Numbered from the stretch's first letter, positions 45,889-54,704 are shown. The stretch is DNA of 64,000 nucleotides from Flavobacterium sp. M31R6 (GCF_013284035.1 NZ_CP054141.1:3720001-3784000); one strand, 5' to 3'. Notes: generated from the letters alone by a model not told the origin. Translations and numbers: made by a program.

Positions 45889-46975
45889 TGAGTAACTTTT
45901 TAAAGAAAGGAATTAATTGTTCAGCCATCACTTTATCATCGGCAATATCGGGATGATAGCCACAACCTTTTGGACTCATCGGCTGGAATTCGAACAATTC
46001 AATTGGCTTATGAGCTTTATCACTTTTAAAATTATGAATCACTTTTTTCAGGCATTTTACCAAAGTCACATTTCTTTCTCCTGAAACCATCGGACTGTTC
46101 AACAAAACTATTTTGGTATTGGGTGCGTGTTTGTAAACTGTTTTAATGAAAGCAATATAATTCGTAACGTATTTATCTTCATTAAACGGCAATCTCGTTT
46201 TTTTACCATCACCATCTGAAAGGTCATTGGTCCCCAAACAAATACTCACTAAATCGGGTTGAAAAGCAAAATCATAGGGTTTGGAACTGTCTCTATTCAG
46301 ATATAAATTTTCGTAAACATCGGGAATATTAGGCTCGTCAAGATGATCGTCATTCCAGTTGCGATACATTCCGTATCCAGAAACGGAACTCAATACAAAA
46401 TCGATATTCAACGCTCTTGAAAGTATAGGCCCGTAAGCCCAATACCCATTATGCTGATCATACCAATCTCCGCTGCCACAAGGAATCGTGGACGCATCGT
46501 TTCCATAACCACAAGTTATCGAATCACCTATGAGTTCTATCTTCTTTCTGTTTTTGGGCGCAGTATTTTCAACTAACTTCGCTAAAGTTCCTGCAAATAA
46601 AACGCCTCCATTGGCAGCTTCTGTCGCTTTATAAATGGAAAGATGATGTGTTTTTTTGTTATTGGTGGCTACTATCGGAAAGGATTTTACATCTCCTTTT
46701 TCAATTCGAACTCTCCCAATATATTTACCGTCAAGTTCAAAAGAAACATAGTTTTGATGATTTTCAACACTTTGCAAAGAAATGAAACAGGAATTCCCTT
46801 TAAAATCGAATGACACTGAAGAAGCAGAACCTATGAGAACAACTTTATCGTCTTGCATTTTTTCAATTCTTCCTTGATACTCAAAAAGTGATTTGGCATC
46901 TGCCTTTTTTTGGGCAACCGAAACACACGAAATGGAAATCAGTAAAAATAAAAGGCATTTTTTTATATAATTCAT
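45878..46975 (-). CDS. CE2-like acetylesterase (jelly-roll plus SGNH domain)
   Basis: 365 residues with signal peptide (SCVSVAQK, about residue 21). The N-terminal beta-sandwich (about 30-135) is the CE2 accessory domain. The SGNH hydrolase follows: nucleophile Ser152 in ELIGDSITCGYG, Asn250 in ICLGTNDLS and His341 in GCGYHPDIADD. CE2 enzymes remove acetyl groups from the 6-position of xylan or mannan sugars. Its 3' end overlaps the SASA gene start by 11 bases, so the two esterases are translationally coupled and upstream of GH3 in the same transcript. Confidence 0.88.
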   Translation of the reverse strand: MNYIKKCLLFLLISISCVSVAQKKADAKSLFEYQGRIEKMQDDKVVLIGSASSVSFDFKGNSCFISLQSVENHQNYVSFELDGKYIGRVRIEKGDVKSFPIVATNNKKTHHLSIYKATEAANGGVLFAGTLAKLVENTAPKNRKKIELIGDSITCGYGNDASTIPCGSGDWYDQHNGYWAYGPILSRALNIDFVLSSVSGYGMYRNWNDDHLDEPNIPDVYENLYLNRDSSKPYDFAFQPDLVSICLGTNDLSDGDGKKTRLPFNEDKYVTNYIAFIKTVYKHAPNTKIVLLNSPMVSGERNVTLVKCLKKVIHNFKSDKAHKPIELFEFQPMSPKGCGYHPDIADDKVMAEQLIPFFKKLLNEK

Positions 46976-47089
46976 AATCTTTTGGGGCTTTTCACAATAG
47001 TATAGATAGCAAATATAAAACGATTGCGATTCAGGATTAGATACTATTTTTTCAAACTATAATCAAAAATTTACATAGCTCTTAATACA

Positions 47090-47117
47090 AACAAAAAAAC
47101 CACCTTTTCAGGTGGTT
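47090..47117 (-). terminator. Terminator after the DUF1573 gene
   Basis: On the minus strand AACCACCT pairs with AGGTGGTT around a four-base loop and is followed by seven T. It lies 25 bases past the DUF1573 stop. Confidence 0.78.
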
Positions 47118-47141
47118 AAAGATCATTTAATGATTCTAAAA

Positions 47142-47573
47142 TTAACTTTTTACTGCAGTAGATGCAGCAACAACAGTTCCTTTTATAGTTAAAACGTTAG
47201 GTGCAGTTTCAATATTCGTAGTTACCGATACTGTTTTGGTAAATGCTCCAACATTCGCTGCATTATAGGTCGCAGTAACTATACCTGATTTCCCAGGAGC
47301 AATTGGTGTTTTGGTATAATCTGTTGCCGTGCATCCGCAAGATCCCAGCACATTGGTAACTATGACAGCCGTTTTTCCGGTATTTTTGAATTCAAATACA
47401 ATAGGTTTTGGAGTATTTTGAGGAATAGTCCCTACATCTATACTTTCACTTTTCCATACTATTGAAGAGGCAGTTGCAGCCAATTTTGATACTAAATTTT
47501 TCACGGGAGCAACAGCCGAAAATGACATTAATCCTAGAGTTAATGCCAACATTGAAATTTTAATCATTTTCAT
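47142..47573 (-). CDS. DUF1573 secreted protein
   Basis: 143 residues with a signal-like N-terminus (to about residue 23). The core SIDVGTIPQNTPKPIVFEFK, TNVLGSCGCTATDYTK and PGKSGIVTATYNA is the DUF1573 immunoglobulin-like fold, with the conserved GSCGCT motif. Such proteins are common, small and exported in Bacteroidota; the function is unknown. It is divergent from a two-component system whose kinase gene begins 154 bases away. Confidence 0.88.
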   Translation of the reverse strand: MKMIKISMLALTLGLMSFSAVAPVKNLVSKLAATASSIVWKSESIDVGTIPQNTPKPIVFEFKNTGKTAVIVTNVLGSCGCTATDYTKTPIAPGKSGIVTATYNAANVGAFTKTVSVTTNIETAPNVLTIKGTVVAASTAVKS

Positions 47574-47608
47574 ATTATTGTGTTTTAAAGGTTATCGTTT
47601 GAATAATC

Positions 47609-47616
47609 CAAAAGTA
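47609..47616 (-). promoter_or_regulatory. Candidate -7 element of the DUF1573 gene
   Basis: TACTTTTG on the minus strand fits TAnnTTTG and predicts a leader of about 30 bases. A clear -33 TTG is not visible. Confidence 0.35.
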
Positions 47617-47668
47617 GATTAGAAACACACACCCCTTTGTTAAGCGGTATTCAATCTTTGTTAACGAC

Positions 47669-47699
47669 TTGTTAATGCAAAAAAGACTGCTAAATTTTG
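47669..47699 (+). promoter_or_regulatory. Candidate promoter of the two-component system
   Basis: TTG (47669-47671), a 19-base spacer and TAAATTTTG (47691-47699, one base longer than TAnnTTTG) lie about 28 bases before the kinase ATG. Confidence 0.4.
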
Positions 47700-47727
47700 A
47701 TTAATATTACATACAGAAATTGTTTTT

Positions 47728-48987
47728 ATGAAACTAACAAAACTCAATAGTTGCATCTTAATTGGATTAATCGCAATTATTGGAATCCTAATAGCACAAT
47801 TGCTTTGGACTAAAGAAGCCTTTACTATTGAAGAAAAAAAGTTTAGCCAAAAAGCACACGTAGCCTTACTGGAAGTAGCAAAAAAACTATATAAAGGAAA
47901 TAATCAAGAACTTCCTGGTAAAAACCCAGTCCGAAAAATATCCAATGATTATTATATTGTCAATATTGATAACGATTTTGAACCCGAAATTTTAGAATTT
48001 TATCTAATCTCCGAATTCAAAAAAATGAATATCACAACGGATTTTGAATATGCCATGTACAATTGCCAAAGCGATGAAATGGTATATGGCAACTACATAT
48101 CGCTATCAGAAAAGAAACAAACCAAGCATTCCGTACATTTTCCAAAACATAAAAATTTGGTCTATTATTTTGCTATTCGATTTCCTAATGAAACTAGTTA
48201 TTTATTCAGTTCATTACGATTTTGGTTTGTGCTTTCAATAGCTTTGATTATTATTTTACTGGTCTATGTGTATTCTATTTTTACGCTTTTACAGCAAAAG
48301 AAATACTCCGATTTGCAACGTGATTTTATTAATAATATGACCCACGAATTCAAAACTCCCTTGTCATCCATACTAATTGCTTCCAATTACCTCATCAAAC
48401 AAAATCCAATTCTGCAAGATGAAAAACTGGAAAAGTACACCCATCTCATTATTGACCAAAGCAACAAATTAAATCAGCATATCGAGAAAATTTTAGCCGT
48501 TGCAAAATCTGACAATGCTCCTTTAGTGCTAAACAAAATTCAGCTGAATGTTTTACCTATTTTAGAGTCTGTAATTGAAAACAGTAAACTAAAACATCCC
48601 GAAACCCAAATCGAAATTAAGACCGATTTAGCGTCCATAATTATTGAAGCTGATGAATTTCATTTCACCAATTTGGTTTACAACTTGCTCGATAATGCGA
48701 TAAAATATTGTGAAAACAAACCCGAAATCAGTATTGCTATTGGAAAAATTGGAAAGCATTTACAATTAAACTTTACTGACAACGGCATTGGAATTTCCTC
48801 CAAAAACATTCCCTTTGTATTTGATAAATTTTACAGAGTTCCGAGTCAAAAAAGTAATGAAGTCACTGGGTTTGGGCTGGGTTTGTATTATGTCAAGAAA
48901 ATTTGTGATCTTCATCACTGGAAAATAACTTTAAAATGTAATCTAGAAAAAGGTTGTACCTTTTCACTACTAATTCCACAAAATTAA
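47728..48987 (+). CDS. Sensor histidine kinase
   Basis: 419 residues. Membrane segments at about 10-27 and 163-187 enclose a short periplasmic sensor of about 135 residues with no recognised domain. The phospho-acceptor is His206 in INNMTHEFKTPLSSIL. The ATPase domain shows LVYNLLDNAIKYCENKP, FTDNGIGISSKNI and GFGLGLYYVKKICDLH. It phosphorylates the response regulator encoded next, whose ATG overlaps its stop by one base. Confidence 0.92.
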   Translation: MKLTKLNSCILIGLIAIIGILIAQLLWTKEAFTIEEKKFSQKAHVALLEVAKKLYKGNNQELPGKNPVRKISNDYYIVNIDNDFEPEILEFYLISEFKKMNITTDFEYAMYNCQSDEMVYGNYISLSEKKQTKHSVHFPKHKNLVYYFAIRFPNETSYLFSSLRFWFVLSIALIIILLVYVYSIFTLLQQKKYSDLQRDFINNMTHEFKTPLSSILIASNYLIKQNPILQDEKLEKYTHLIIDQSNKLNQHIEKILAVAKSDNAPLVLNKIQLNVLPILESVIENSKLKHPETQIEIKTDLASIIIEADEFHFTNLVYNLLDNAIKYCENKPEISIAIGKIGKHLQLNFTDNGIGISSKNIPFVFDKFYRVPSQKSNEVTGFGLGLYYVKKICDLHHWKITLKCNLEKGCTFSLLIPQN

Positions 48988-49673
48988 TGAGTACTGTTCG
49001 AATATTATATACCGAAGATGATGCAACCTTAGCATTCCTGACCAAAGATAATTTGGAACAAAATCATTATGAAGTGACGCATTGCGAAGATGGAAAATCT
49101 GGTTTTGAAGCTTTCAAAAAAGGAACTTTTGATATTTGTATTTTGGATATAATGATGCCAAAAATGGATGGATTTGAATTGGCAACCGAAATCAGAAAAC
49201 TCGATACCGATGTTCCCATAATATTCCTCTCTGCCAAAACCCTAAAAGAAGATCGTATTAAAGGTCTCCGATTGGGAGCCGATGATTATCTCATAAAGCC
49301 TTTTAGCATAGAAGAATTACTTCTTAAAATTGAAATATTTTTGAGGCGTTCCCTTAAGAATAAGGCAATTGAAAAATCAATTTACGAAATCGGAAAATAC
49401 CAATTTGACACCAAGAATTTCATCCTTTTTAATGAAATCGAAAAGATAACCCTCACCCAACGTGAAGCCGATCTATTGAAATTATTTCTCGACAATAAAA
49501 ATGTAGTTTTAAAACGGGAACAAATCCTAACCTCACTTTGGGGTGACGATGATTATTTTATGGGTCGCAGTCTCGATGTTTTTATTTCCCGCTTGCGAAA
49601 AATTTTGGCAAACGAAAAAGGAATTGCCATTGAAAATTTACACGGGATTGGGTTTCGTTTTACAATAGCATAA
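48987..49673 (+). CDS. OmpR-family response regulator
   Basis: 228 residues from the ATG at 48987; the frame is open 33 bases further upstream but those codons overlap the kinase gene and do not look like receiver sequence. The receiver has YTEDDA, phospho-acceptor Asp54 in ICILDIMMPKMDGF, the switch residue in IIFLSAKTLKEDR and Lys in DDYLIKPFS. The winged-helix DNA-binding domain ends in SRLRKILANEKGIAIENLHG and GFRFTIA. Target genes are unknown; the divergent DUF1573 gene is a natural candidate. Confidence 0.93.
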   Translation: MSTVRILYTEDDATLAFLTKDNLEQNHYEVTHCEDGKSGFEAFKKGTFDICILDIMMPKMDGFELATEIRKLDTDVPIIFLSAKTLKEDRIKGLRLGADDYLIKPFSIEELLLKIEIFLRRSLKNKAIEKSIYEIGKYQFDTKNFILFNEIEKITLTQREADLLKLFLDNKNVVLKREQILTSLWGDDDYFMGRSLDVFISRLRKILANEKGIAIENLHGIGFRFTIA

Positions 49674-49699
49674 AAAAACTTCATCGAGTGTATCTAATT

Positions 49700-50038
49700 C
49701 TATTCGCCTAATAAGATTTCAACTTCTCTTTGCAAAATCGCCAGATTTATTATTACAATCCCCCAAATTACTTCATCAGAAACAGAATCATAACCATGTA
49801 TTATTCTATTTCTAACATCAACAATTTTTCTTGAATTTGAGATTTCAATTTCGTTATTTTGTTTTAATATACGACTCATTGCTTCTCCAATAATTTCGAT
49901 ATTTCTTTCAACGGCTCTTTTTGTTCTTAAATCATTTTGATAGATTTCAAATATCTTTGGAGTATCAACAAAATAACTTTCAATTTCATTTATTGAACTT
50001 AAAATATCAAACAACCAAGTTTTGACATTGTTATCCAT
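49700..50038 (-). CDS. HepT-like (DUF86) toxin
   Basis: 112 residues. The HEPN ribonuclease motif R-x4-H-x-Y is present as RNRIIHGYD (Arg76, His81, Tyr83). It is predicted to cleave RNA and to be silenced by AMPylation of the tyrosine by its MntA partner, as shown for the Shewanella HepT/MntA system. The gene begins eight bases inside the end of the MntA-like gene, with the antitoxin first. Confidence 0.85.
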   Translation of the reverse strand: MDNNVKTWLFDILSSINEIESYFVDTPKIFEIYQNDLRTKRAVERNIEIIGEAMSRILKQNNEIEISNSRKIVDVRNRIIHGYDSVSDEVIWGIVIINLAILQREVEILLGE

Positions 50039-50330
50039 AAATCAATTTTTTATTTTGATTTATGGATTTTCTGAAGTAAGGATTTTTTATTGCTTTTTCT
50101 TCTAATAAGTCAATGTTCCTTTTTAAAATATTCTCCAATGAAAATTTTAAATCGTAGTAATTATCTCCGTAATCGAGGACATCCAATTGTTCAAAATCAA
50201 CAATAAAGTCAACATCGCTTTCATTATTGAATTTATCTGTTAAAACTGAACCAAAAGCATACAAAGATTTTACTTTATGCGTTTTACACAAGTTTAATAT
50301 ATCTTTATTATTCCTTTCTATTATGTTCAT
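50031..50330 (-). CDS. MntA-like minimal nucleotidyltransferase antitoxin
   Basis: 99 residues. The nucleotidyltransferase motif GSX10DXD is exact: Gly27-Ser28 then Asp39 and Asp41 in AFGSVLTDKFNNESDVDFIV. A third acidic residue may lie in LEQLDVLDYGD-type sequence further on. It should transfer AMP to the HepT tyrosine and so neutralise the toxin. Its 3' end overlaps the HepT gene by eight bases. Confidence 0.85.
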   Translation of the reverse strand: MNIIERNNKDILNLCKTHKVKSLYAFGSVLTDKFNNESDVDFIVDFEQLDVLDYGDNYYDLKFSLENILKRNIDLLEEKAIKNPYFRKSINQNKKLIYG

Positions 50331-50449
50331 TAGCTAATAAATTAGACTCAAAAATACATAAAATAAATTAGATTTCATTTTTCTAAAAAAATAGCTCTCG
50401 TCAATTATACATTAGCTCTAAACAGATAGTTTTCGATTTCATAAAACAA

Positions 50450-51991
50450 CTACAAAGGAATATTCCCGTGTTTTCTATCAGGAGTTACACTCACTTTATT
50501 CTCTAGCATACTAAACGCTTTTATCAATTTGCGTCTCGTGTCTTGTGGTAAGATTACCTCATCCACAAAACCACGTTGGGCTGCGGTGTACGGATTCGCA
50601 AACAACTCAGCGTACTCAGCTTCTTTTTCCAAAAGTTTGGCTTCGTGATCTTCAGCATCGTGGATTTCTTTTTTAAAGATAATTTCAGATGCGCCTTTAG
50701 CTCCCATTACGGCAATTTCTGCAGTAGGCCAGGCAAAATTCATGTCGGCACCAATGTGTTTGGAGTTCATTACATCGTAAGCACCACCATAAGCTTTACG
50801 TGTGATTACAGTTACTCTTGGAACAGTAGCTTCGCTTAACGCATAAAGTAGTTTTGCACCGTGAACAATGATACCATTCCATTCTTGATCGGTTCCCGGC
50901 AAAAAGCCTGGTACGTCCACCAATACCAACAACGGAATATTAAACGCATCGCAAAAACGAGTAAAACGCGCCGCTTTTATCGAACTGTTTACATCCAAAC
51001 AACCAGCCAAAAACATTGGTTGGTTCGCTACAATTCCTATGCTTCTACCTCCCAATCGGGCAAAACCCACAAGGATATTTTCGGCATAGTTTTTATGAAT
51101 TTCAAAAAACGAATCTTCGTCAATAATCCCTCCAATCACGCTGTGCATGTCATAAGGTTTATTCGGATTATCCGGGATAATATCTGCTAATTGCAAACGC
51201 ACTTCATCTTTAAGTTCATAAGGCAAATTGCGTGCTGTTTCTTTGTTGTTTTGAGGTAAATAACTCAACAATCGTTTCAGGTCTTCTAGACAAACCACAT
51301 CATTTGTCGAAGTGCAATGGGCCACACCCGACTTGGTAGAATGTGTACTTGCCCCTCCTAATTCCTCCGAAGTAACGGATTCGTTGGTTACTGTTTTTAC
51401 GACATTCGGACCTGTAACAAACATATAACTAGTGTCTTCAACCATCATCGTAAAATCGGTCATAGCAGGAGAATATACTGCTCCACCGGCGCAGGGTCCC
51501 ATAATTGCTGAAATTTGAGGTATCACACCACTAGCTTGTACATTTCTGAAAAAAATATCGGCATAACCACCCAACGAACGAACGCCTTCCTGAATACGTG
51601 CTCCCCCCGAATCGTTCAGTCCAATCATAGGCGCACCCATTTTGACAGCCATATCCATAATTTTACAGATTTTCTCGGCATGTGTTTCGGAAAGCGAACC
51701 TCCAAAAACCGTGAAATCCTGAGCAAAAATATAAACCAATCTTCCGTTGATGGTTCCATATCCTGTGATGACTCCATCACCATAATACATTTCGTTTTCC
51801 ATTCCAAAATCGGTGGTTCGGTGCGTCACCAACATCCCGATTTCTTCAAAAGAACCTTCATCCATCAAATAATTGATACGTTCCCTTGCAGTCAGTTTTT
51901 TGTTCGAATGCTGTTTCGCAATACGTTTTATTCCTCCACCCAAATGAGCTTCGGCAATTTTATCATTTAGTGTTTTTATTTTGTCTTGCAT
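50450..51991 (-). CDS. Acyl-CoA (propionyl-CoA) carboxylase carboxyltransferase subunit
   Basis: 513 residues, normal for PccB-type carboxyltransferases. Conserved blocks include [57 protein letters not shown] and [20 protein letters not shown]. It transfers the carboxyl group from biotin to an acyl-CoA, probably propionyl-CoA. The downstream end of a three-gene set with biotin carboxylase and biotin carrier on the same strand, but separated from the former by a 247-base tandem repeat region. Confidence 0.92.
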   Translation of the reverse strand: MQDKIKTLNDKIAEAHLGGGIKRIAKQHSNKKLTARERINYLMDEGSFEEIGMLVTHRTTDFGMENEMYYGDGVITGYGTINGRLVYIFAQDFTVFGGSLSETHAEKICKIMDMAVKMGAPMIGLNDSGGARIQEGVRSLGGYADIFFRNVQASGVIPQISAIMGPCAGGAVYSPAMTDFTMMVEDTSYMFVTGPNVVKTVTNESVTSEELGGASTHSTKSGVAHCTSTNDVVCLEDLKRLLSYLPQNNKETARNLPYELKDEVRLQLADIIPDNPNKPYDMHSVIGGIIDEDSFFEIHKNYAENILVGFARLGGRSIGIVANQPMFLAGCLDVNSSIKAARFTRFCDAFNIPLLVLVDVPGFLPGTDQEWNGIIVHGAKLLYALSEATVPRVTVITRKAYGGAYDVMNSKHIGADMNFAWPTAEIAVMGAKGASEIIFKKEIHDAEDHEAKLLEKEAEYAELFANPYTAAQRGFVDEVILPQDTRRKLIKAFSMLENKVSVTPDRKHGNIPL

Positions 51992-52022
51992 ACTTTTTTA
52001 ACCGCTAAGTTTTTTAGTAATC

Positions 52023-52240
52023 CTTTTCTTTTTTGGCTAAAGCCAAATTATTTTTTTAAACCATTAAGATATTAAGAAAATTAAGCTTTGTCTTTCTTAA
52101 TAAAACTTAAATCCTTAATAGTTCAAATATTTTTCCCTTTTTGGCGAAAGTCAACTTAATTTTAAACCATTGAGAAATTAAGAAAATTAAGTTTTGTCTT
52201 TCTTAATGAAACTTTATTCCTTAATAGTTCAAATATTTTT
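52023..52240. repeat. Tandem direct duplication (two units of about 106-112 bp)
   Basis: Unit 1 (52023-52134) and unit 2 (52135-52240) share the order CTTTTTTGGC(T/G)AAAG, AAACCATT(A/G)AGA, ATTAAGAAAATTAAG, TTTGTCTTTCTTAAT, CCTTAATAGTTCAAATATTTTT. Unit 2 runs into the stop codon of the biotin carboxylase gene. The units differ at scattered bases, so the duplication is not recent. Confidence 0.8.
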
Positions 52241-53678
52241 AATTCGGTAATCGCACTATTTTTTGATCTTCAAAATACTGCTTAAATGCCACCAAAGCAG
52301 CAATTTCAGCTTCTTTACTAGCTTGCTCTTTTAAAATTTCGGGGCTGTAATATTGCTTCACAAAATGCGTGTCGAATTTCCCCGAGCGAAAGGCTTCATG
52401 CTCAAAAACAAACTTCCCGAAAGGCAAGGTCGTATGAACTCCTTCCACCTGATAACTTTCAATGGCTTTAATCATTAATTGAATCGCCTCTTCACGAGTT
52501 TGTCCGTAGGTGATTAATTTGGCCAACATCGGGTCATAATAAATCGGAATATCCATACCTTGCTCAAAACCGTTATCCACACGAATCCCTTCTCCAACCG
52601 GCAATTGATAGACATCCAAATGACCAACACTCGGCAAGAAATCATTCATCGGGTCTTCGGCATAGACACGTAATTCCAATGCGTGTCCCTTTATTTTCAA
52701 ATCTTCTTGTTTGATTGTCAACTCTTCTCCCCTTGCCACTCTGATTTGCAATTCAACCAAATCAGTACCGGTAATCAATTCCGTAACCGGGTGTTCTACC
52801 TGCAAACGTGTATTCATTTCAAGGAAGTAGAAATTATTGTTTTCATCCAATAAAAACTCAACTGTTCCCGCTCCAAGATAATCACAAGATTTAGCAACTA
52901 GAACAGCTGCCTCACCCATTTTCTTACGCAATTCTGGCGTTAAAACTGCCGAAGGCGCTTCTTCAACCACTTTTTGGTGACGACGCTGAATACTGCATTC
53001 TCTTTCAAACAAATACAAAATATTTCCGTGACTGTCTGCCATAACCTGAATTTCAATATGTCGTGGAGAACCCACATATTTTTCGATAAAAACCGACCCA
53101 TCGCCAAACGCAGCAACCGCTTCACTTATGGCGCGATTCATTTGAGATTCAAAATCGGCTTCGCTTTCTACCACACGCATACCTTTTCCTCCACCTCCAG
53201 CCGAAGCTTTAATCAAGATAGGGAAACCAATTGTTGTTGCAGCTTGCTTTGCTTTTTCGATATCGGTAATCGCTTCGTCAATACCGGGAACCATTGGAAT
53301 ATTATAGGCTTTAACGGCATCTTTGGCAGCCAATTTACTTCCCATAATTTTTATGGCATGTGATTTTGGACCAATAAATACAATACTGTTTTTTTCGCAT
53401 TCCAGAGCAAAATCTGCATTTTCACTCAGGAATCCATATCCTGGATGAATTGCATCAACATTCAAAGATTTAGCTACTTCAATAATTTTACTTCCCAATA
53501 AATACGATTGGCTAGAAGGCGCTTCTCCAATCCAAACAGCCTCATCAGCAAATTTTACGTGCGGTGCATTTCTATCGACAGTAGAATATACTGCCACGGT
53601 TTTAATACCCATTTTCTGTGCGGTTTTCATCACCCTAATGGCAATTTCCCCTCTATTGGCAACTAATATTTTCTTCAT
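52239..53678 (-). CDS. Biotin carboxylase subunit of acyl-CoA carboxylase
   Basis: 479 residues. N-terminal KILVANRGEIAIRVMKTAQK, the ATP-grasp centre with LIKASAGGGGKGMRVV and the active-site end YFLEMNTRLQVEHPVTELIT are all present. It carboxylates the biotin on the carrier protein at the expense of ATP. The gene lies between the biotin carrier gene (upstream, 120-base gap) and the carboxyltransferase gene. The small-subunit form, without fused biotin domain, matches the separate carrier gene. Confidence 0.93.
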   Translation of the reverse strand: MKKILVANRGEIAIRVMKTAQKMGIKTVAVYSTVDRNAPHVKFADEAVWIGEAPSSQSYLLGSKIIEVAKSLNVDAIHPGYGFLSENADFALECEKNSIVFIGPKSHAIKIMGSKLAAKDAVKAYNIPMVPGIDEAITDIEKAKQAATTIGFPILIKASAGGGGKGMRVVESEADFESQMNRAISEAVAAFGDGSVFIEKYVGSPRHIEIQVMADSHGNILYLFERECSIQRRHQKVVEEAPSAVLTPELRKKMGEAAVLVAKSCDYLGAGTVEFLLDENNNFYFLEMNTRLQVEHPVTELITGTDLVELQIRVARGEELTIKQEDLKIKGHALELRVYAEDPMNDFLPSVGHLDVYQLPVGEGIRVDNGFEQGMDIPIYYDPMLAKLITYGQTREEAIQLMIKAIESYQVEGVHTTLPFGKFVFEHEAFRSGKFDTHFVKQYYSPEILKEQASKEAEIAALVAFKQYFEDQKIVRLPN

Positions 53679-53798
53679 ATTTTAAAATAAATAAAAGAGG
53701 AAAGATCGCTTCGTTGCTAGAGTCAAGATAAAAGAATTCTAACATTCTTTATTGCTCTTGATTCTTGTCTCTTTCTTCTTGATTCTTACTTGTCCTCC

Positions 53799-54284
53799 TT
53801 ATTCAAACTCAATTAACAACTGCCCTTTGTCTACTGCATCTCCCGTACTCACCGAAATGGATTTGATCACACCATCACGAGGCGAAAGAAAACTGTTCTC
53901 CATTTTCATAGCGCCCAAAATGATTAGATTATCATTCTCTTTCACGGTTTGCCCGACAACAACGCTAATTTCCAAAATTAATCCCGGCATAGGCGCTTTG
54001 ATTGCGTTAACTTGTTTGGTCAACCCAACTTCAAACCCCATTTCCTTAATCAGAATATCCAGTGGATTTGAAATCTCCACCCTATAATTTGTATTGTTTA
54101 CCTTAACCGTATAGCTTTTTTGATTGAAATCCGAAGTGGTGATTTCCGTTTTATAAGGTAAATTTTGATGCAGTATATGAAATTCATTTACTCCCGTAGG
54201 TATTGCATCCAGTTGAGAAATACTTTCCTTTTCAAAATCAAAATAGAAAGCATCGTTTACAGTTACTTTGTAATTATCACTCAT
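53799..54284 (-). CDS. Biotin carboxyl carrier protein
   Basis: 161 residues from the ATG at 54284 (MSDNYKVTV); the frame is open to 54338 but the added N-terminus is unlike the family. The biotinylation site is the Lys in ILGAMKMENSFLSP in the C-terminal lipoyl-like domain (KAPMPGLILEISVVVGQTV to GDAVDKGQLLIEFE). It carries carboxybiotin between the biotin carboxylase and the carboxyltransferase. It is the first gene of the set. Confidence 0.92.
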   Translation of the reverse strand: MSDNYKVTVNDAFYFDFEKESISQLDAIPTGVNEFHILHQNLPYKTEITTSDFNQKSYTVKVNNTNYRVEISNPLDILIKEMGFEVGLTKQVNAIKAPMPGLILEISVVVGQTVKENDNLIILGAMKMENSFLSPRDGVIKSISVSTGDAVDKGQLLIEFE

Positions 54285-54380
54285 TCTTGGTCTTTTTAGG
54301 GGAGTAAAAGTATGAAAAGAAAACGTTTTCGTAAACAAAAAAACAAATTCTAGACAAAATCGTCCGAAGTGGTATTACTA

Positions 54381-54645
54381 GGGCGTGCCTCCAGTAGAAA
54401 ATGGGCCTACTTTACTTTGCGCATATACGGCCCATTCTCTACTGGAGTCGGGCTATCCATGCTACTTCGGCAGCTTATTTCTATCCCAATGTCATTAAGT
54501 TTAAGGAATTGCTATTTTTATTTTCACGCAGATTTCGCAGATTTCCGCAGAAAAATGAGTAAAAAAATCTGCCGAATCTGCCAAATCTGCGTGCTGTTTT
54601 TTTATTTTTTTCCTTAACTTAATGACATTGATTTCTATCCCTCAC
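54381..54645 (+). repeat. Structured dispersed repeat, family A, copy 3 (interrupted)
   Basis: GGGCGTGCC, then a 19-bp stem with one mismatch (54389-54407 with 54429-54447), GTCGGGCTATCC, a small hairpin GCTACTTCGGCAGC, and TATCC. The tail CTCACGC follows only after a 144-base insertion (54487-54630). Removing the insertion restores a normal copy of about 111 bp. Confidence 0.8.
54487..54630. mobile_element. MITE-like insertion with inverted termini and 10-bp target duplication
   Basis: The 144-base element begins CAATGTCATTAAGTTTAAGG and ends with its near-exact reverse complement (one base shorter). It is flanked by the direct repeat ATTTCTATCC (54477-54486 and 54631-54640). It encodes no protein. 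Inside is a second large inverted repeat, CACGCAGATTTCGCAG... with ...CCAAATCTGCGTG (54525-54551 with 54568-54593). It would need a transposase in trans. Confidence 0.7.
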
Positions 54646-54704
54646 GCAAACCAATTGAAAAAGAAAATTAAGTGGTAAAATGGACTTTACTTTAAAAATA
54701 AAAG

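Noticed and set aside
51515..51970. 151-codon plus-strand ORF opposite the carboxyltransferase gene
   Set aside because: Antisense shadow of a conserved enzyme, with His/Ser-rich random-like composition.
54369..54617. 82-codon ORF across the family A repeat and MITE
   Set aside because: It is the translation of two non-coding elements joined by insertion.
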